A stretch of 64,000 nucleotides of DNA from the NCBI GenBank assembly GCA_018292915.2, contig JACVVK020000088.1, positions 482,501 to 546,500 on the forward strand, read 5' to 3'. Below are positions 22,090-33,390 of the stretch, piece by piece (within the stretch, counting starts at the first letter, position 1; every line of letters begins with the position of its first letter). The notes beneath the pieces were generated by a model, which made no database searches, had not been told where the DNA came from, and was given only the letters and a program-made list of their open reading frames with translations. This DNA comes from Batillaria attramentaria. Lineage: Eukaryota; Mollusca; Gastropoda; Batillariidae. A program made the position numbers and the translations under genes.

Positions 22090-23340
22090 ATAATCTGCAG
22101 CGAATATGAATTTATTAGATTTCTGACACTTAATCTATGTGGTTTAATTAGTAAACTGAAATGTCCCGAATTTTGTGAGTATATTAACGGAGCGGATATC
22201 GTCTGCCTGATAGAGACTAAATTGGATGACCTTGATACTATGGATGTTCCTGGCTTCACGTGTTGTGTAAAGAACAGAAAAACCTGTAGGGGAAAATCTG
22301 GAGGAATGGCATTATTAGTGCGGGACGAATATCTTTCGAGAACTAAGATCGTAGAACACAAATCGCTAATTACACGAATTGAAAAGAAGCTGCATAAATA
22401 TTATCGCTTTGTTCCACACATTGTTTCTTCAAACTGCTTATTCTTTGAATTTGTGTGTCCGAACAAACGCTCCACCCTAGTGAAATACTTATGTGCTCTG
22501 TGTTGTATACCACCAGAGGATTCTCCATACTCGAACATAGCAGCTTTCCAAGATATAGAGGAAACTCTACTGAATTTTGATTCAGATAAAGTATTATTAG
22601 TTGGTGATTTTCATTCAAGAATTGGGTTGTTGCAGGAGTATCAGTGATCGTGAGACAACCGATCCAACTGGCAATATTTCAGTGACTGACATGATGGTAG
22701 CTTTTAATGTTAAGAAAGTAAGATGTTCACAGGATCAAGTAGTGAATAGTTATGGTTATGCCCTTGTTGAGCTTTGCATGAGCCAGAATGTTCTGATCGC
22801 GAACGGCAGAGTTGGTAACGACGCTACTATAGGCAAAGTGACATGTAAGGGAGTTAGTCTTTGTAGATTACGTTCTTGCCTCACCAGGTATTTTTCCATG
22901 TATCTCTAAATTAATTTTGAGGTTGACGACTTTAATGAATGTTTATCAGACGTACACTGCCCCTTGTTGAACACAATTCAAACGGACAGGCAGGCATCAC
23001 AAAGTCAAGAGCCTGAAAATACTGTATTTATTATGCAAAGCCGGCCTCGGTGGAAACCTGAGAAGGAACGAGATTTTCTCGAATTAATTGATGATCAGTC
23101 GGTTGTTGATATAAATGTTATACTTAGGAGACTTTTAGAAAACATTGACCAAATAACGCAGGCCGACATCGACCGCTTTACCACAGATATTGCTGTATTA
23201 ATGACGGAAGCTGCAAAGAAAACCAGTATGCTTAAAGACCCAATAACCCCTAATGCCCATCATGCATGCACAAAAACAGAAAAGCAAAGTGTAGGGAAAA
23301 GAGAAGCGAATATCCTAGGGCTAAACGTAGACATGTAACA
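22090..23340 (+). pseudogene. LINE ORF2 endonuclease remnant
   Basis: Pieces in shifting frames give Phe-Leu-Thr-Leu-Asn-Leu-Cys-Gly-Leu, Ile-Val-Cys-Leu-Ile-Glu-Thr-Lys-Leu-Asp, Gly-Gly-Met-Ala-Leu-Leu-Val-Arg and Val-Leu-Leu-Val-Gly-Asp-Phe-His, the APE-type endonuclease motifs (N, E, GDF), then a linker toward RT. It is broken by frameshifts near 22650 and 22910 and by small insertions at 23367 and 23466; no RT core of this element is recognised. Confidence 0.75.
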
Positions 23341-23366
23341 TTCGGCGGGGTTAGGTATAATAATGA

Positions 23367-23410
23367 GTGAGTGAGTGAGTGAGTTTTTAGGGCTTAAAGC
23401 CGCGCAAGCC
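23367..23410 (-). mobile_element. Ultra-short retroposon fragment (44 bp) with 15-bp target duplication
   Basis: The insert is (GTGA)n plus TTTTTAGGGCTTAAAGCCGC and GCAAGCC. The flanks TAGGTATAATAATGA at 23352-23366 and 23411-23425 are identical. Read on the minus strand it is a 5'-truncated 3' end with a (TCAC)n tail. Confidence 0.88.
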
Positions 23411-23465
23411 TAGGTATAATAATGAAAGAAAACGTGCACACAGAGAGTATAAACGATTGCTTAAT

Positions 23466-23622
23466 ATGGGTGGGTGTTTGGGAGTTTCCATGCGTGTGAT
23501 ATCAAAGACGGGGCAACGATATAAAAGCCAGAACAAATATTTGGCCCCAGCCGGGATACGAACTCACGACCCGAGCATTAGAAGGCCAACGCTCTACCAT
23601 TCGGCCACCCCGGCTCCCCGAG
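23466..23622 (-). mobile_element. tRNA-derived SINE, copy 2
   Basis: Inverted copy of the SINE at 6932: ATATCAAAGACGGGGCAACG, TTGGCCCCAGCCGGGATACG, and CTCTACCATTCGGCCACCCC. It lies inside the LINE remains. Confidence 0.88.
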
Positions 23623-23779
23623 GGATAGCCCGAGTGACACAGAAATGAAAATTCCTTAGTTGCCAATGAAGACAACATGCCTGGGATGCAGTTGGAGAAA
23701 AGAAACCTCCCCGCTGTAAGGCAGTTTGGGAAGACAACGCACCTGAGAAGGGTGCGTTGTGGAGGTCCTCAACTTGACA

Positions 23780-25390
23780 GGTGTTCAGCAGCACCAGAAG
23801 GGCGCTGCGAACAAAGCACGCCAGGGTGAAGACCAGGTGGGGGGAATCCAGTGAAGTCGGCCTTCAGAAACGACCCTCAGATGTCTCACTGGACCAAGGG
23901 TCAGCAGACACCCGCTTACTGACCTCCCCCGGAGGATATTTTAAGAGAGCAAGACAGGTGGATGGACCGATGGTGGCAGAAATAAGAGTAAAGAAAGAGC
24001 AAAAGGGGTGGGCAAGCTCAGGGAAATCAGCCCGGCCGCGTGAAGGCGAACTCATGGGGCCGTTTGAACAGGAGATGGGTGTCCCACAAGGCAGCATTTT
24101 ATCCCCTGTTCTCTTTAGCGTCAAATCAGTAATATTGTGAAGGCTGTGACTAAGGGCACAGACGCCGCTCTCTTTGTGGACGATTTTGCCCTGTGTGTCA
24201 GGGGTAGCTCCCACCACCGGGTAGGTCAGTTACAGCTGTGTGTTATTAGCAGTCCAGGCGTGGGTTGCCAAGAATGGTTTTAAGTTTTCACTTTTTCTCG
24301 TTTAGCCCTTATTTATATTTTAGAACTTAAGTCTGCGCCGGATAAACCGGCATATAAGTGTGTGTTTAAACCTCAGTGTGTTGAGGCTTACGCGCCTCAT
24401 CCCAATGAGATTGTCCCTTTGTCCCTCCGTGTCCAGCCCCTTTTACAGGCGGCTGGAGTAAACACGAACACTGTCGAGGAGTCTTTGCTCCCTTCTGCCC
24501 CTCCGTCGACGCTCCCCACACCTGAGGTAATGGTGGAGCTGACCCAGTTCAGGAAAGACCAGACCCCAGATCCCATTCATATTCACAGTCTGCAGCAAGT
24601 CTTAGCGAGTTTCCCTGGCTACTGTCAGATCTTCACTGACGGATCGAAGTACGTGGATGACAGACTTGGTGCAGCTGCTGTAGCTGAAGGTCGTGGTTTT
24701 CATCACCGTCTCCTTGATGACAGTTCTGCTTATAGTGCTGAGCTGCTGGCCATTTTACTCGCACTAAAGCACGTGTATCAGTTCAAAGGTAAAAACTTCC
24801 TTATTTCTTCAGATTCAGATTCACTGTCAGCGTTTCAGGCTCTGCTTGGTAGAAGGCTGGATCACCCACTCCTGGTGTTGATCCATGAACTCCATGCATC
24901 CTTGATAGCGGATAACAAGGATATTGTTTTCATCTGGTTCCCAGGCCATGTGGGCATCTGAGGAAACGGGCGTGCTGACCGGGCCGCGAATGCTGCTCGT
25001 GATGGCCCTGTGGACGATGCTGACATTGTTGTCAGTGATTTTAAACCTCTTATATCTAAGTTCAAAAGGAGTGGCAGACCCAATGGGCTGCCCTCCCGGA
25101 GCACAAACTGAAGAGTATTTTACCAAGCATATTTGATATTATCCCTCGTTGTCGGTCCAGTCGGCGCGAAGAGTTAGTCCTCAGTCGACTGCATATTGGA
25201 CACACTCACCCATTCCCCCTTGGTGTGTTCCATGCCACGAGCCCTTCACAGTTGCACATTTTTTTTAACTTCAAGCAAGGACCAAGGTGCCCAAAATTAT
25301 TCTGCGGACTCGCTGAAGGTGCTGTTCAGGCATGTTCCCCCTGACAGCATCTTCAGCTTTTCGAAAGAGTGCAGTCTCTTATAAATTTTA
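23780..25390 (+). pseudogene. LINE RT and RNase H remnant (I/Jockey-like)
   Basis: Near 24070 the frame reads Met-Gly-Val-Pro-Gln-Gly-Ser-Ile-Leu-Ser-Pro, then after a shift Ala-Ala-Leu-Phe-Val-Asp-Asp-Phe-Ala, the RT catalytic block. From 24362 an open frame carries an RNase H domain: Ile-Phe-Thr-Asp-Gly-Ser-Lys, Tyr-Ser-Ala-Glu-Leu-Leu-Ala, Ser-Asp-Ser-Asp-Ser and Trp-Phe-Pro-Gly-His-Val-Gly-Ile, followed by an in-frame TGA just before the last catalytic block. Frameshifts and the stop mark it as dead. RNase H points to the I group of LINEs. Confidence 0.82.
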
Positions 25391-25618
25391 GTCCTTCCCT
25401 ATAATACAATCTGTGGTATAGTTTTATCCTCAGAATCTCAGTTCTGCTGTAAAACCCGCGGAAGTATCTTGTACAGATTCTCATTTAACCCATGCAAATA
25501 TATATTTACATCATGCTTACATCATAAAGATCTAAGCTCCCCCCCCAAAAAACTTTCCCGGCGAAGCTTTCCGAAAAAAATTACAGAGTCGACCGTGCCT
25601 GCGTGCTCCATTTCTCAC
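25391..25618. other. Short stretch between LINE and Harbinger
   Basis: No recognisable feature; low complexity near 25545 (C and A runs). Confidence 0.5.
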
Positions 25619-25621
25619 CAG

Positions 25622-26885
25622 GGGCCGTGGTCACGACGCGAACGCAAATTTCTTTGCGCAAATGGGTTGCGGATCGTAAGTTCGTACGTGGCTACGTGAA
25701 AACTATCTCTTCCGCTAGTTGGCCGGTCACGACGCGCACTTACTGGAAACGGTGTCACGTACGGGTTATTTTTAGATAGGTGTGGGACCCCTGGGATTCC
25801 CACGGAAAACACCATCACGTGGCCCGCACAAATTCTCCTTCCAGCGTGAAGCGTGAAATAGTAGAGGGGGTGTGTTCAGTACGCGTTCACTACGCGTTCA
25901 CTACAGAATTTTTGATCCAGTCATGTTTATCTGCCGTAGCGTCAGGTTAAATGCGTGGCATGTATGTGGAGAGTGTGATCAGGAGAGCATGCAGGTCGCA
26001 TATAGACCGCTTCCTAGCAGTCTCTATCTCAACATTGGACGGACTACAACCAGTAGAAGCATTTACTGCACGTACAAACCGTATGTAGCAGGCTCACTGG
26101 CAAGAAAACCGGCAACGGAATGAACCTCAAACAAAGAACAACGAAAAACGAAAGAGGAGAGGATAACAACAACATCAACAAAACTCTCCACATACATGCC
26201 ACGCATTTAACCTGACTTGCTACGGCAGAGAAACAGACTCGACCATAACTCGGAATTCGGAACCCACACATTTCGGGTCCACAACACAATGAATGAGACC
26301 TGCATTGACAGGCATACGATCAAAACGGTGGTGGCTGATCAGTGAGGACTGACCGAGTGCGTTCAGCACTGAACTAGTCCGAAACACACACAACAAATGT
26401 TAACCCACAAAAAGGAAATAAATCAACCCACGATGTGTGTACGGCCGGCCATACAGGCCTTTGCATTGCAGGGTGCGTAGTGAACTGAACGCACCCCCTC
26501 TACACGGATACCTCAAGTCGTCCTACAGCAGATCGCACAATTCCTGCAGGTCTCTCCTCCTAAATCTAAACCTTTGAAGCGTGTCCACATCGTCGTACAA
26601 GTCAAAAGGGTTAGTACGATCGCGGAACACCCTTTCCCGTCGCAATGCTCTTCTCATTTGCAGTTCAGGTAAATCAAGCGGGCCGCCATTTTTCAGATTT
26701 ACGCAAAGGCTACGGCACCTTTCCGACACCCTCCTAGGTGGTGTACAATACGCAAGGGTATCCGAGCGGCCGTAACTCTGCGCAAACGTCATGACCACCC
26801 AATTTTATCACGAATCGTAAGTTACGGACCCTCGCGTGCGTAAATCGGTGGCGGAAAAGTTACGAACGCGTCGTGACCACGGCCC
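25622..26885 (-). mobile_element. PIF/Harbinger-like DNA transposon remnant, CAG target duplication
   Basis: The ends are 19-bp perfect terminal inverted repeats (GGGCCGTGGTCACGACGCG and its complement) flanked by CAG at 25619-25621 and 26886-26888, a 3-bp duplication as expected for this superfamily. On the minus strand 26523-26798 encodes about 90 residues with Arg-Arg-Glu-Arg-Val-Phe-Arg-Asp-Arg-Thr-Asn-Pro-Phe-Asp and Arg-Phe-Arg-Phe-Arg-Arg-Arg-Asp-Leu-Gln, the N-terminus of Harbinger transposases. The catalytic DDE part is absent; its place is taken by a nested element. Confidence 0.87.
25861..26503. mobile_element. MITE-like element nested in the Harbinger copy
   Basis: The termini GTAGAGGGGGTGTGTTCAGT at 25861 and the inverted GCACCCCCTCTAC at 26491-26503 match. 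Inside, a second inverted pair of about 38 bp (25940-25978 with 26186-26223, including TTAAATGCGTGGCATGTATG) could form a long hairpin. No coding sequence. Confidence 0.72.
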
Positions 26886-28604
26886 CAGGACAGGACAAAT
26901 GTTGACGGTAATTTTGGGGGAAAATTTGTGAGCACGCGGGCACTCAAATTTGCCAAGCGCGTTTTATCGGCAACAACATTTCCAAATTGCGGTTTTACTT
27001 TTGATTCTGCAAGCTCCAGCTGCAATGTTTACGCCAGAAACAAAACTGCTTTCAAATACGTGTACTTGCCAGTAGTAGCATAGCTTGCGCCATGTCAACA
27101 GTCAACATCGCTCAGTCCCCTAAACAGACGTATGCGCGGCATGGTCACATAATGAGCCGGTGTAGGATCCGGTCCGGTCCCCCCTCTGAAGTAGTCCCCC
27201 GGGGGACTACTTCAGAGGGGGGACCGGACCGGATGCTACACCGGGTTGCATGGGAATCTGCACAGTAGCGTGGACGGGCCCCGACAGGAAGTGGGGGGTT
27301 TTTCGACACGGTTTTGTCGGTGTTTCTGGACACTGTGAGAACTCTGCAACTGTGACAGAGGTGACAGTGCTTGCACTGTCGACTCTGTAAAAATATTTCA
27401 CACTTCGGAAAGCTTTTTGTTGGGAGCTTAGATCTGTAAATAACTGTTTCAGTGTTCACAACATAATCTGTATTGTATATGAATGTGCGGTTTACAAAAA
27501 AAAAAAAATTATATTATTACCCCAAGTCAAATGCACATTATATGCTGATGAACAATGTGTTACGATCACGCTCTTGGATAGCACATGAAATAAAATTCCC
27601 GACAACTAAACGTCGAGAGATAACACGAGAGATAACCATCTGTATGTGGACTAGTATGTGGAATAGTTTTCTCAACTACTAATAGTGCTAGCAGACAAAG
27701 GTACTACCACACCAGATGTTAATATTACTTGCGTTGATTGAAAGCTGCCACCTTCCGTTATCGTAAATGCCAACTTCTATAAAAACAGAAAGCTCATGGT
27801 GCACATCTTTGTTTCAGAAATGTGTTCTGAAACTCGACTTTTCGACAACTCGACTGGCCATGAAGCAACCTTCCCTAGCACTCCGGTCAACCAGCAGGCT
27901 GTGAGCCAAGAGAGCTGTGGTTTGTATGTTTATGATAATAATAATGATGATGATGATGAGTGATGATGATGATGATGACGACGACGATGACGATGATATA
28001 GAGAAATCAGAGAAATTCTGGACAGCTGATTGGCTAATGACTCAACTGTAAATAGTGAAATCGTGCTCAATACCTATCAGTACCGTCATATGCTGAAAGG
28101 GCAAAGGCCATAAGGTGGGTTGGGGGAACTTCGGCACTGCGTGCATGCGTCCACTAGTGTGTTGACATAACATACTGCCCGCCTTTTCGTGTTCACGTGA
28201 GAGAAACATGCTTAATGCCAACGGATACTTTAACCAGTCGCAGGCCTGCTTTCAATGAAACTGCGACTTTGACCTCATGAATATGCAGAAAATCGTTCTG
28301 AGAACAAGTGACACCTTCGGGGGAACTCCGCCACTCCCTTCAGGGGAACTCCGGCACCGCCTGGGGAACTTCGTCACTAGGCTTGAGAGTATTAGAGTAT
28401 TTGTTTTCATGGTTTCAGTGCCTTAAATGTGATGTGCTACAAACTGTAGTTCACATTTCTTCTAAATATCTAAAGATCTAAATATTGTCAATGAAACAAG
28501 AGCGGCACAGATCTATCGATCTAGTGATCATGACACCGCAATCATCACCCCCCCCCCCCCCACACACACACACACCACCACCACCACCACCATCAAATTG
28601 CCAG
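26886..28604. other. Intron 7 stretch: palindrome and short GC-rich repeats only
   Basis: Besides the palindrome at 27157-27244 it holds a GAT/GAC-rich simple repeat (27930-27998) and four copies of a GGGGAACTYCGBCAC word between 28122 and 28380. No coding signal. Confidence 0.55.
27157..27244. repeat. Zero-spacer palindrome, about 44-bp arms
   Basis: Centred between 27200 and 27201 (GTCCCCC|GGGGGAC). Over 40 bp outward there is one mismatch (GGATCC versus GCATCC), and the match continues through CCGG. GC-rich, so it would extrude or fold strongly. Confidence 0.93.
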
Positions 28605-29945
28605 CAAAAAATTGTGGCTTACCTCGAACTTCGCTGAGCGAACGCGCTTCTTGGAAACATCAGTTTCATTCTGGAAAAACAGCTGCTTGTACTTTAATTT
28701 GTTCTTGAGAACGGATGCCACTGTCGTCCGGGCGATGCCGAAAGATTCACCTATACGAGGGCCACTCATTATGTTTTGCAACCTGGCTTTTCAAAAACAC
28801 TTACAACCAATCTGTCTACTCAAGGTTTTGGAAGAACCTCCCACCAGCTTGTACACATTTTCGGCTAGACAGTCCAGAGTTGCATCTACTATGTGCGCGC
28901 TGGCACTTTCGTGATGAAGCAGTAAACCACGGACACCCGCTCGGGGACGCTGTTTGTACCATGTCTGGAAGACTTCAGGCAAGTAGTGGTTAACATACCA
29001 GTCAGCCATAACCGTCTTTCTGTCCTCACGCAGTATGGTGGCAAAGTGGCCAGATTTTGCAAAGAAACAGGCCATCATTTGTTTGGAAGCACTTGTTTCT
29101 TTTGAATTTCACAGGTGGGTTCTCACCTGGGAAGACCCACACCGCCAACTGTTGCTTCGTCTTGGGGTCGTATTGGTATTCCCAGGTTTTGCCTCCTGTT
29201 ACGATATCCCAGACCCGAGGGGACCTTCCTCCGTCAAATTTTCTTAGCATGTGGGTGCACCAGTTCACCCTACCCCGCTTCTGCTCTTCACTCAGGTTGT
29301 AGGGCACCCAACGGGCACAACGTTTCCCTATGCCAAGGTAGTCGTGAGGAATGCAAAATTAATGAGATCTCCCGATGAAATCTTCATGATATCCTGTATT
29401 TCAGCGTACATCATTTTGGGGTCCTTCTTAATCAGGGATTCTACCCTAGAGACGTTTTCTGGGGAAACGGTCGTTGCCATTCGACCACAACGGTCATCGT
29501 CTTCAACTGTTGTCTGGCCAGACATGAACTGTCAGAACCACCTGAACACAGTGGGTTTGGGCGGAGATTGATCTCCAATACAGTGTTTAAAACTTTGAAA
29601 GCAGCACTGAAAAGATTTCTCCCGGCAGTAGTCATAATACATTATCGCTCGAAAATCCCTTCCAGAAAGGTCAACACTGCTGGCAAAAGACCCGTCACCC
29701 TTACCGGACATTTTGTCGCATGGAATATAATCGGTTGTACGGAATCAAGTAAATTGTTTTGTCATAAGTATTATGAAACTGGTGTACAATGTGATGTAAA
29801 CAGAAAAATAGTGGCGTCATTAGTTCGTCCAGGTTGCGAAACATATTGAGTGGCCCTCGTAGATGTCGTGGACAGGGCAGGATTGTCCTCAGCCTTTTCG
29901 ATGATGTCAATTTTTTTCTTTCAATGAAAGAGAATTTCTCTTCGC
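28605..29945 (-). pseudogene. Tigger/pogo-like transposase N-terminus, split by a mariner
   Basis: Two minus-strand pieces lie outside the mariner at 28756-29859. The right piece reads Ile-Asp-Ile-Ile-Glu-Lys-Ala-Glu-Asp-Asn-Pro, the left piece Gly-Glu-Ser-Phe-Gly-Ile-Ala-Arg-Thr-Thr-Val and Lys-Lys-Arg-Val-Arg-Ser-Ala-Lys-Phe-Glu. They are consecutive parts of the CENP-B/pogo-type HTH region, and the frame continues across the insertion when one TA is counted. The catalytic part is absent past 28605. Confidence 0.8.
28756..29859 (-). mobile_element. Mariner-like transposon nested in Tigger, inactive
   Basis: The termini CGAGGGCCACTCATTATGTT and its inverted counterpart (ending GAGTGGCCCTCG) are flanked by TA on both sides. 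Minus-strand pieces encode a transposase: Asp-Ile-Val-Thr-Gly-Gly-Lys-Thr-Trp, where family members have Gly-Asp-Glu, and Leu-Leu-Leu-His-His-Glu-Ser-Ala-Ser-Ala-His, where His-Asp-Asn is usual. The first two catalytic positions are therefore changed, and the frame is broken near 29330 and elsewhere. Confidence 0.85.
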
Positions 29946-31396
29946 AACATCCTTAGCAGCATAAGACATAAGACATTTATTAAATTTCCAAAAGAGGAAC
30001 ATTGTTTTGTGGTCTCTCATAAAAACATAAAACATGCCAAACACTCACTCATACGGCCATGTACACTCATTCCACCTATTTACATGTTCGTACACTCGTA
30101 CCTAAAAATCTATCACAATGTTGCAGTACTATGAATAAATTACAACACTACACCCACATCATTTCACATCAGCAGCACAACAGCAGAGGTGCACATAACT
30201 CTATCACAGTCAACGCCAGCTGACACCCAGCAAGAAACAACACGTCTAATTAGAATTTAAGAAATATCACATCAGCACCAACAAGCCTACCACACAACCC
30301 TACATCTGCTTATTCATTAGCCTAATAGACATTGGTACAAAGCTATTCATTGTTTTGAGTTTCTTGGCAGTAAAGGCTCTAAGCCGTCGGCCTGATGGTA
30401 ATTCTGATAATACTGAGATAAAATGTGGCCAGAATCATTCATAATACTAAAACCTTTTCTCACCATTCTTTTCTCATACAACACACTCAGACTTGCTTGC
30501 CTTTCACCCACAACCTTGCTGCCTCTATTGACAATGCAGTTCAGCTTACTTTTGTTTTTTACAGCCAGAGTGCCAAACCAGCACAGAAAAGAGAAAGTCA
30601 GAACAGATTCAATAAAACTGCGATAAAAGATCTGCAGAGTTTCAGATCTAACTTGAAAAGAGCGTAGTCTGTACATACAAAACAGTCGTTGGTTACATTT
30701 CTTAACAATAGCTGTAGTGTTTGACTCAAAATTCAATTTATCATCAATGATGGTTCCCAGGTATTTATATTCACTCACACGCTCCACAGTCTCGCTTCCA
30801 ATCACCAAGTCATTCACCCTCACATCCTCCCTTCCAGAGCAAATCACCATTTCTTTTGTTTTCTTCACATTCAGTTCCAGATAATTATTCCTGCACCAGA
30901 TACATAGTTCAGACACCTGCTGTTCAAAGTGAGTGTCTGACTGTGAAAAGTCTGTCACTGCTGAATCATCTGAGTATTTGTATAGTTTACTAAGAGGGCT
31001 ACTGCTCCGGAAATCATCCGTATAGATTGTGAAAAGAACCGGCGAGAGGACCGTTCCCTGAGGGGCCCCGGTGTGTGTAGTTTTGGAACTAGAAGTAGAA
31101 TTTTGGAATTTCACAAGCTGTGTTCTGTTAACCAGAAAATCGATAAGCCAGAGAAGAAGATTTGGTCTAACCTGCATGTCAACCAGTTTTTTGGCCATCA
31201 GGAATGGCTGTATTGTATTAAAGGCCGATGAAAAATCAATGTATAGTATTCTCACATGAGATCTGGGTTGCTCTAGGTGAGTGTATGTGTCATGTAAAAG
31301 TGTCATGGTGGCATCTTCAACCCCTCTATTTCTCTTGTATGCAAACTGAAGGGGGTCAAGTTTGTGCTGAGTTTGATTCAGCAGTCGCCATTTTTA
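29946..31396 (-). pseudogene. 5'-truncated LINE with RT domain and 3' UTR
   Basis: The coding part on the minus strand is 30347 to about 31375, open for over 320 codons. Motifs: Leu-Tyr-Ile-Asp-Phe-Ser-Ser-Ala-Phe-Asn-Thr-Ile, Gly-Ala-Pro-Gln-Gly-Thr-Val-Leu-Ser-Pro, Tyr-Lys-Tyr-Ser-Asp-Asp-Ser-Ala-Val and Leu-Glu-Leu-Asn-Val-Lys-Lys-Thr-Lys, the RT fingers-palm blocks of CR1/Rex-like LINEs. The 3' UTR reaches about 29946 with a TTAATAAATGTCTTATG tail. The 5' end is cut where T copy 5 begins, so endonuclease and ORF1 are missing. Few lesions suggest a fairly young fragment. Confidence 0.85.
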
Positions 31397-32576
31397 AGTT
31401 GTTTCTCTATAGAGAAACAACTTTATGAGACGGGGCAGATTTTGCTACGCGCAGCAGCAAGTTTCAGTGATACAAAACAAGACTGTGACTTTTCTCCACA
31501 CAATACTTACTTTCACGCACACAGTGACGTAACGAAATCTGCGTCATAGACACCTTACGTGCACACTATGCTGCTGCGTTCTTTTTGGCGGGAGTTGTGA
31601 GACGTGTGTGTGTGTGTATGTGTGGACGGATGTAATGATGACTATCTCCTAAACCACCTCGCCGGACGGCTTTTTACTTTGAGGTAAAATGGGCAGTCAT
31701 ATTCTCCAGAGCTACCTTTCACGATTTTTAGCCTGCCGCATTTTGAGAACAGTTATCGCCGATTTGAAAAAATCGGTCATGTCACGAATTTTTTCGAAAA
31801 CAATGTTCAAATGGCTTCATTTTTTGAAATTGGGAAGATCATCCAATTATACTGCCTGTTTTCGAAGCACAGCTCTGTAGCTCTGACAGGTTTTGTGTAA
31901 GAAAAATATTTCCGAGGTAGGGGTGGTTTGCATATAAGGCCAAATATCTATGAAACGACTGCTTCAAATTACTCATCATTCCGGTATTTTTGTCATTTGT
32001 GCCAACTGCACATATGACATGAACTACTGCACTATTATGGCTTTAGTATTAAGAATAGCAGAGCTTTTTGATAAACACATTTTTTCACGTTTCTGCGAGA
32101 AGCGCCGGTCAAAAAAGTTCCAATTTTGCAATTTCGTAAGTACAATCCAAGGCACTTTAAGTCCACGTTTCATCAGCTCTCTAGATCTTCCAGATTTTAT
32201 GTCAAAATTAATTCAGTCACGGAAGTCACAAAAGCAACAAGGAAATCACAAGATATGTAGAAGTATCATCTGTCAGACGAGCAGCGTGAGACTGACGTCA
32301 AATGTTTGGTTCACAGACAAAATCTGCAAGTATCGTCACTGCTTCCGACATTTCATCAGCCCTCTACATCTTCCAGATTTCATGTGAAAAATAATTCAGT
32401 CGGAGAAGTCACAAAGCCAACAGGGAAATCACAAGACATGAACAAGCATCCTCAGACCATCTCAGTGCTAGAGGCTGACGTCAAAAGTTTACTTCGCGGA
32501 ATTGACGTCATCTCTCTCTCTCTGTATGACGACCTGCCTGAGGCTGACGTCAAATGTTTAGTTCACGGAACTGACG

Positions 32577-32607
<31 letters not shown>

Positions 32608-32998
32608 GGAGCCAGGGTGGCCGAATGGTAGAGCGTTGGACTTTCAATGCTTGGGCCGAGAGTTCGAATCCCGGCCGCTGGGGCCAAATATTTGTGCTGG
32701 CCTTTTTCTCGTTGCCCCGTCTTTGATATCACCCTTATGTGGGGGAAAAGGACGTTAAACTCCTAAACACCCACCCACCCACCCTCTCTCTCTGCCTCTC
32801 TCTCTCTCTCTCCCCCTTCTTCCCCCACCCGGCCCCACTCCCAGTCACGTGGCTAATCGGTCGAGGTCGTAGAGGATCTAGTGTCATTGGTAGAACTTGG
32901 AGAGGGGAGAACCGGCAACAATAACAACAAAACAGACAAAATAAAATGAAGTTTGGAGAAACAACTTTGTAGGACGGGGCCGTTCCTCCTTGTTTCAA
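31389..32998 (+). mobile_element. T-family element, copy 5, nearly full length
   Basis: The left end is the perfect 24-bp palindrome at 31397-31420; the right end is GGAGAAACAACTTTGTAGG followed by GACGGGGCCGTTCCTCCTTG. It shows the complete T interior and four perfect TGACGTCA sites (32293, 32476, 32503, 32545). A SINE is nested at about 32605-32782. It abuts the truncated LINE. Confidence 0.87.
32605..32782 (+). mobile_element. tRNA-derived SINE, copy 3
   Basis: Complete copy: GGGGAGCCAGGGTGGCCGAA, TGGTAGAGCGTTGGAC, GAGTTCGAATCCCGG, then GATATCACCCTTATGTGG and AAAGGACGTTAAACTCC. It sits in a TC-rich tract of T copy 5. Confidence 0.9.
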
Positions 32999-33214
32999 AC
33001 CGTGATGTCACATCCGTTAAATGTACGTGCGATGGGGCAGAGACTGCGGGGAAAACCAGAGCAGGTTCCGTAAGCGTGAAGAGGGAGGAGAGGTTGGTGG
33101 GGGTAGGGTAGAGAGAGTGAGGGGCACATCCGGCGTGAGGTTCTCAGTATGACTTGTAACTGAAGGCCGCAGCTGAAGCCGCTGTAATCCATGATTGTGC
33201 AAACTGCCATGGAG

Positions 33215-33390
33215 ATTGGTATGACGTTATAACCGACATGGATGAGTGACGTTATAACGGGGTGACGCTATATCCGGTGACGTTATATCCGAGATTAAAA
33301 TACTCTTTTAAAGAAGGAATTGGGCCAGGACCGGTCTTTGGGTGACGTTATAACGGGGTGACGTTATCCGGCGACGTTATAAACGAAGTA
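33215..33390. repeat. Cluster of TGACGYTATA words
   Basis: At least seven copies of (A/G)TGACG(T/C)TATA or close variants (ATGACGTTATAACCG, GTGACGTTATAACGGGG, GTGACGCTATATCCGG and others) in 180 bp, spaced 10-25 bp. A related CTGACGCTATAACCGG lies at 59261. Confidence 0.75.
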
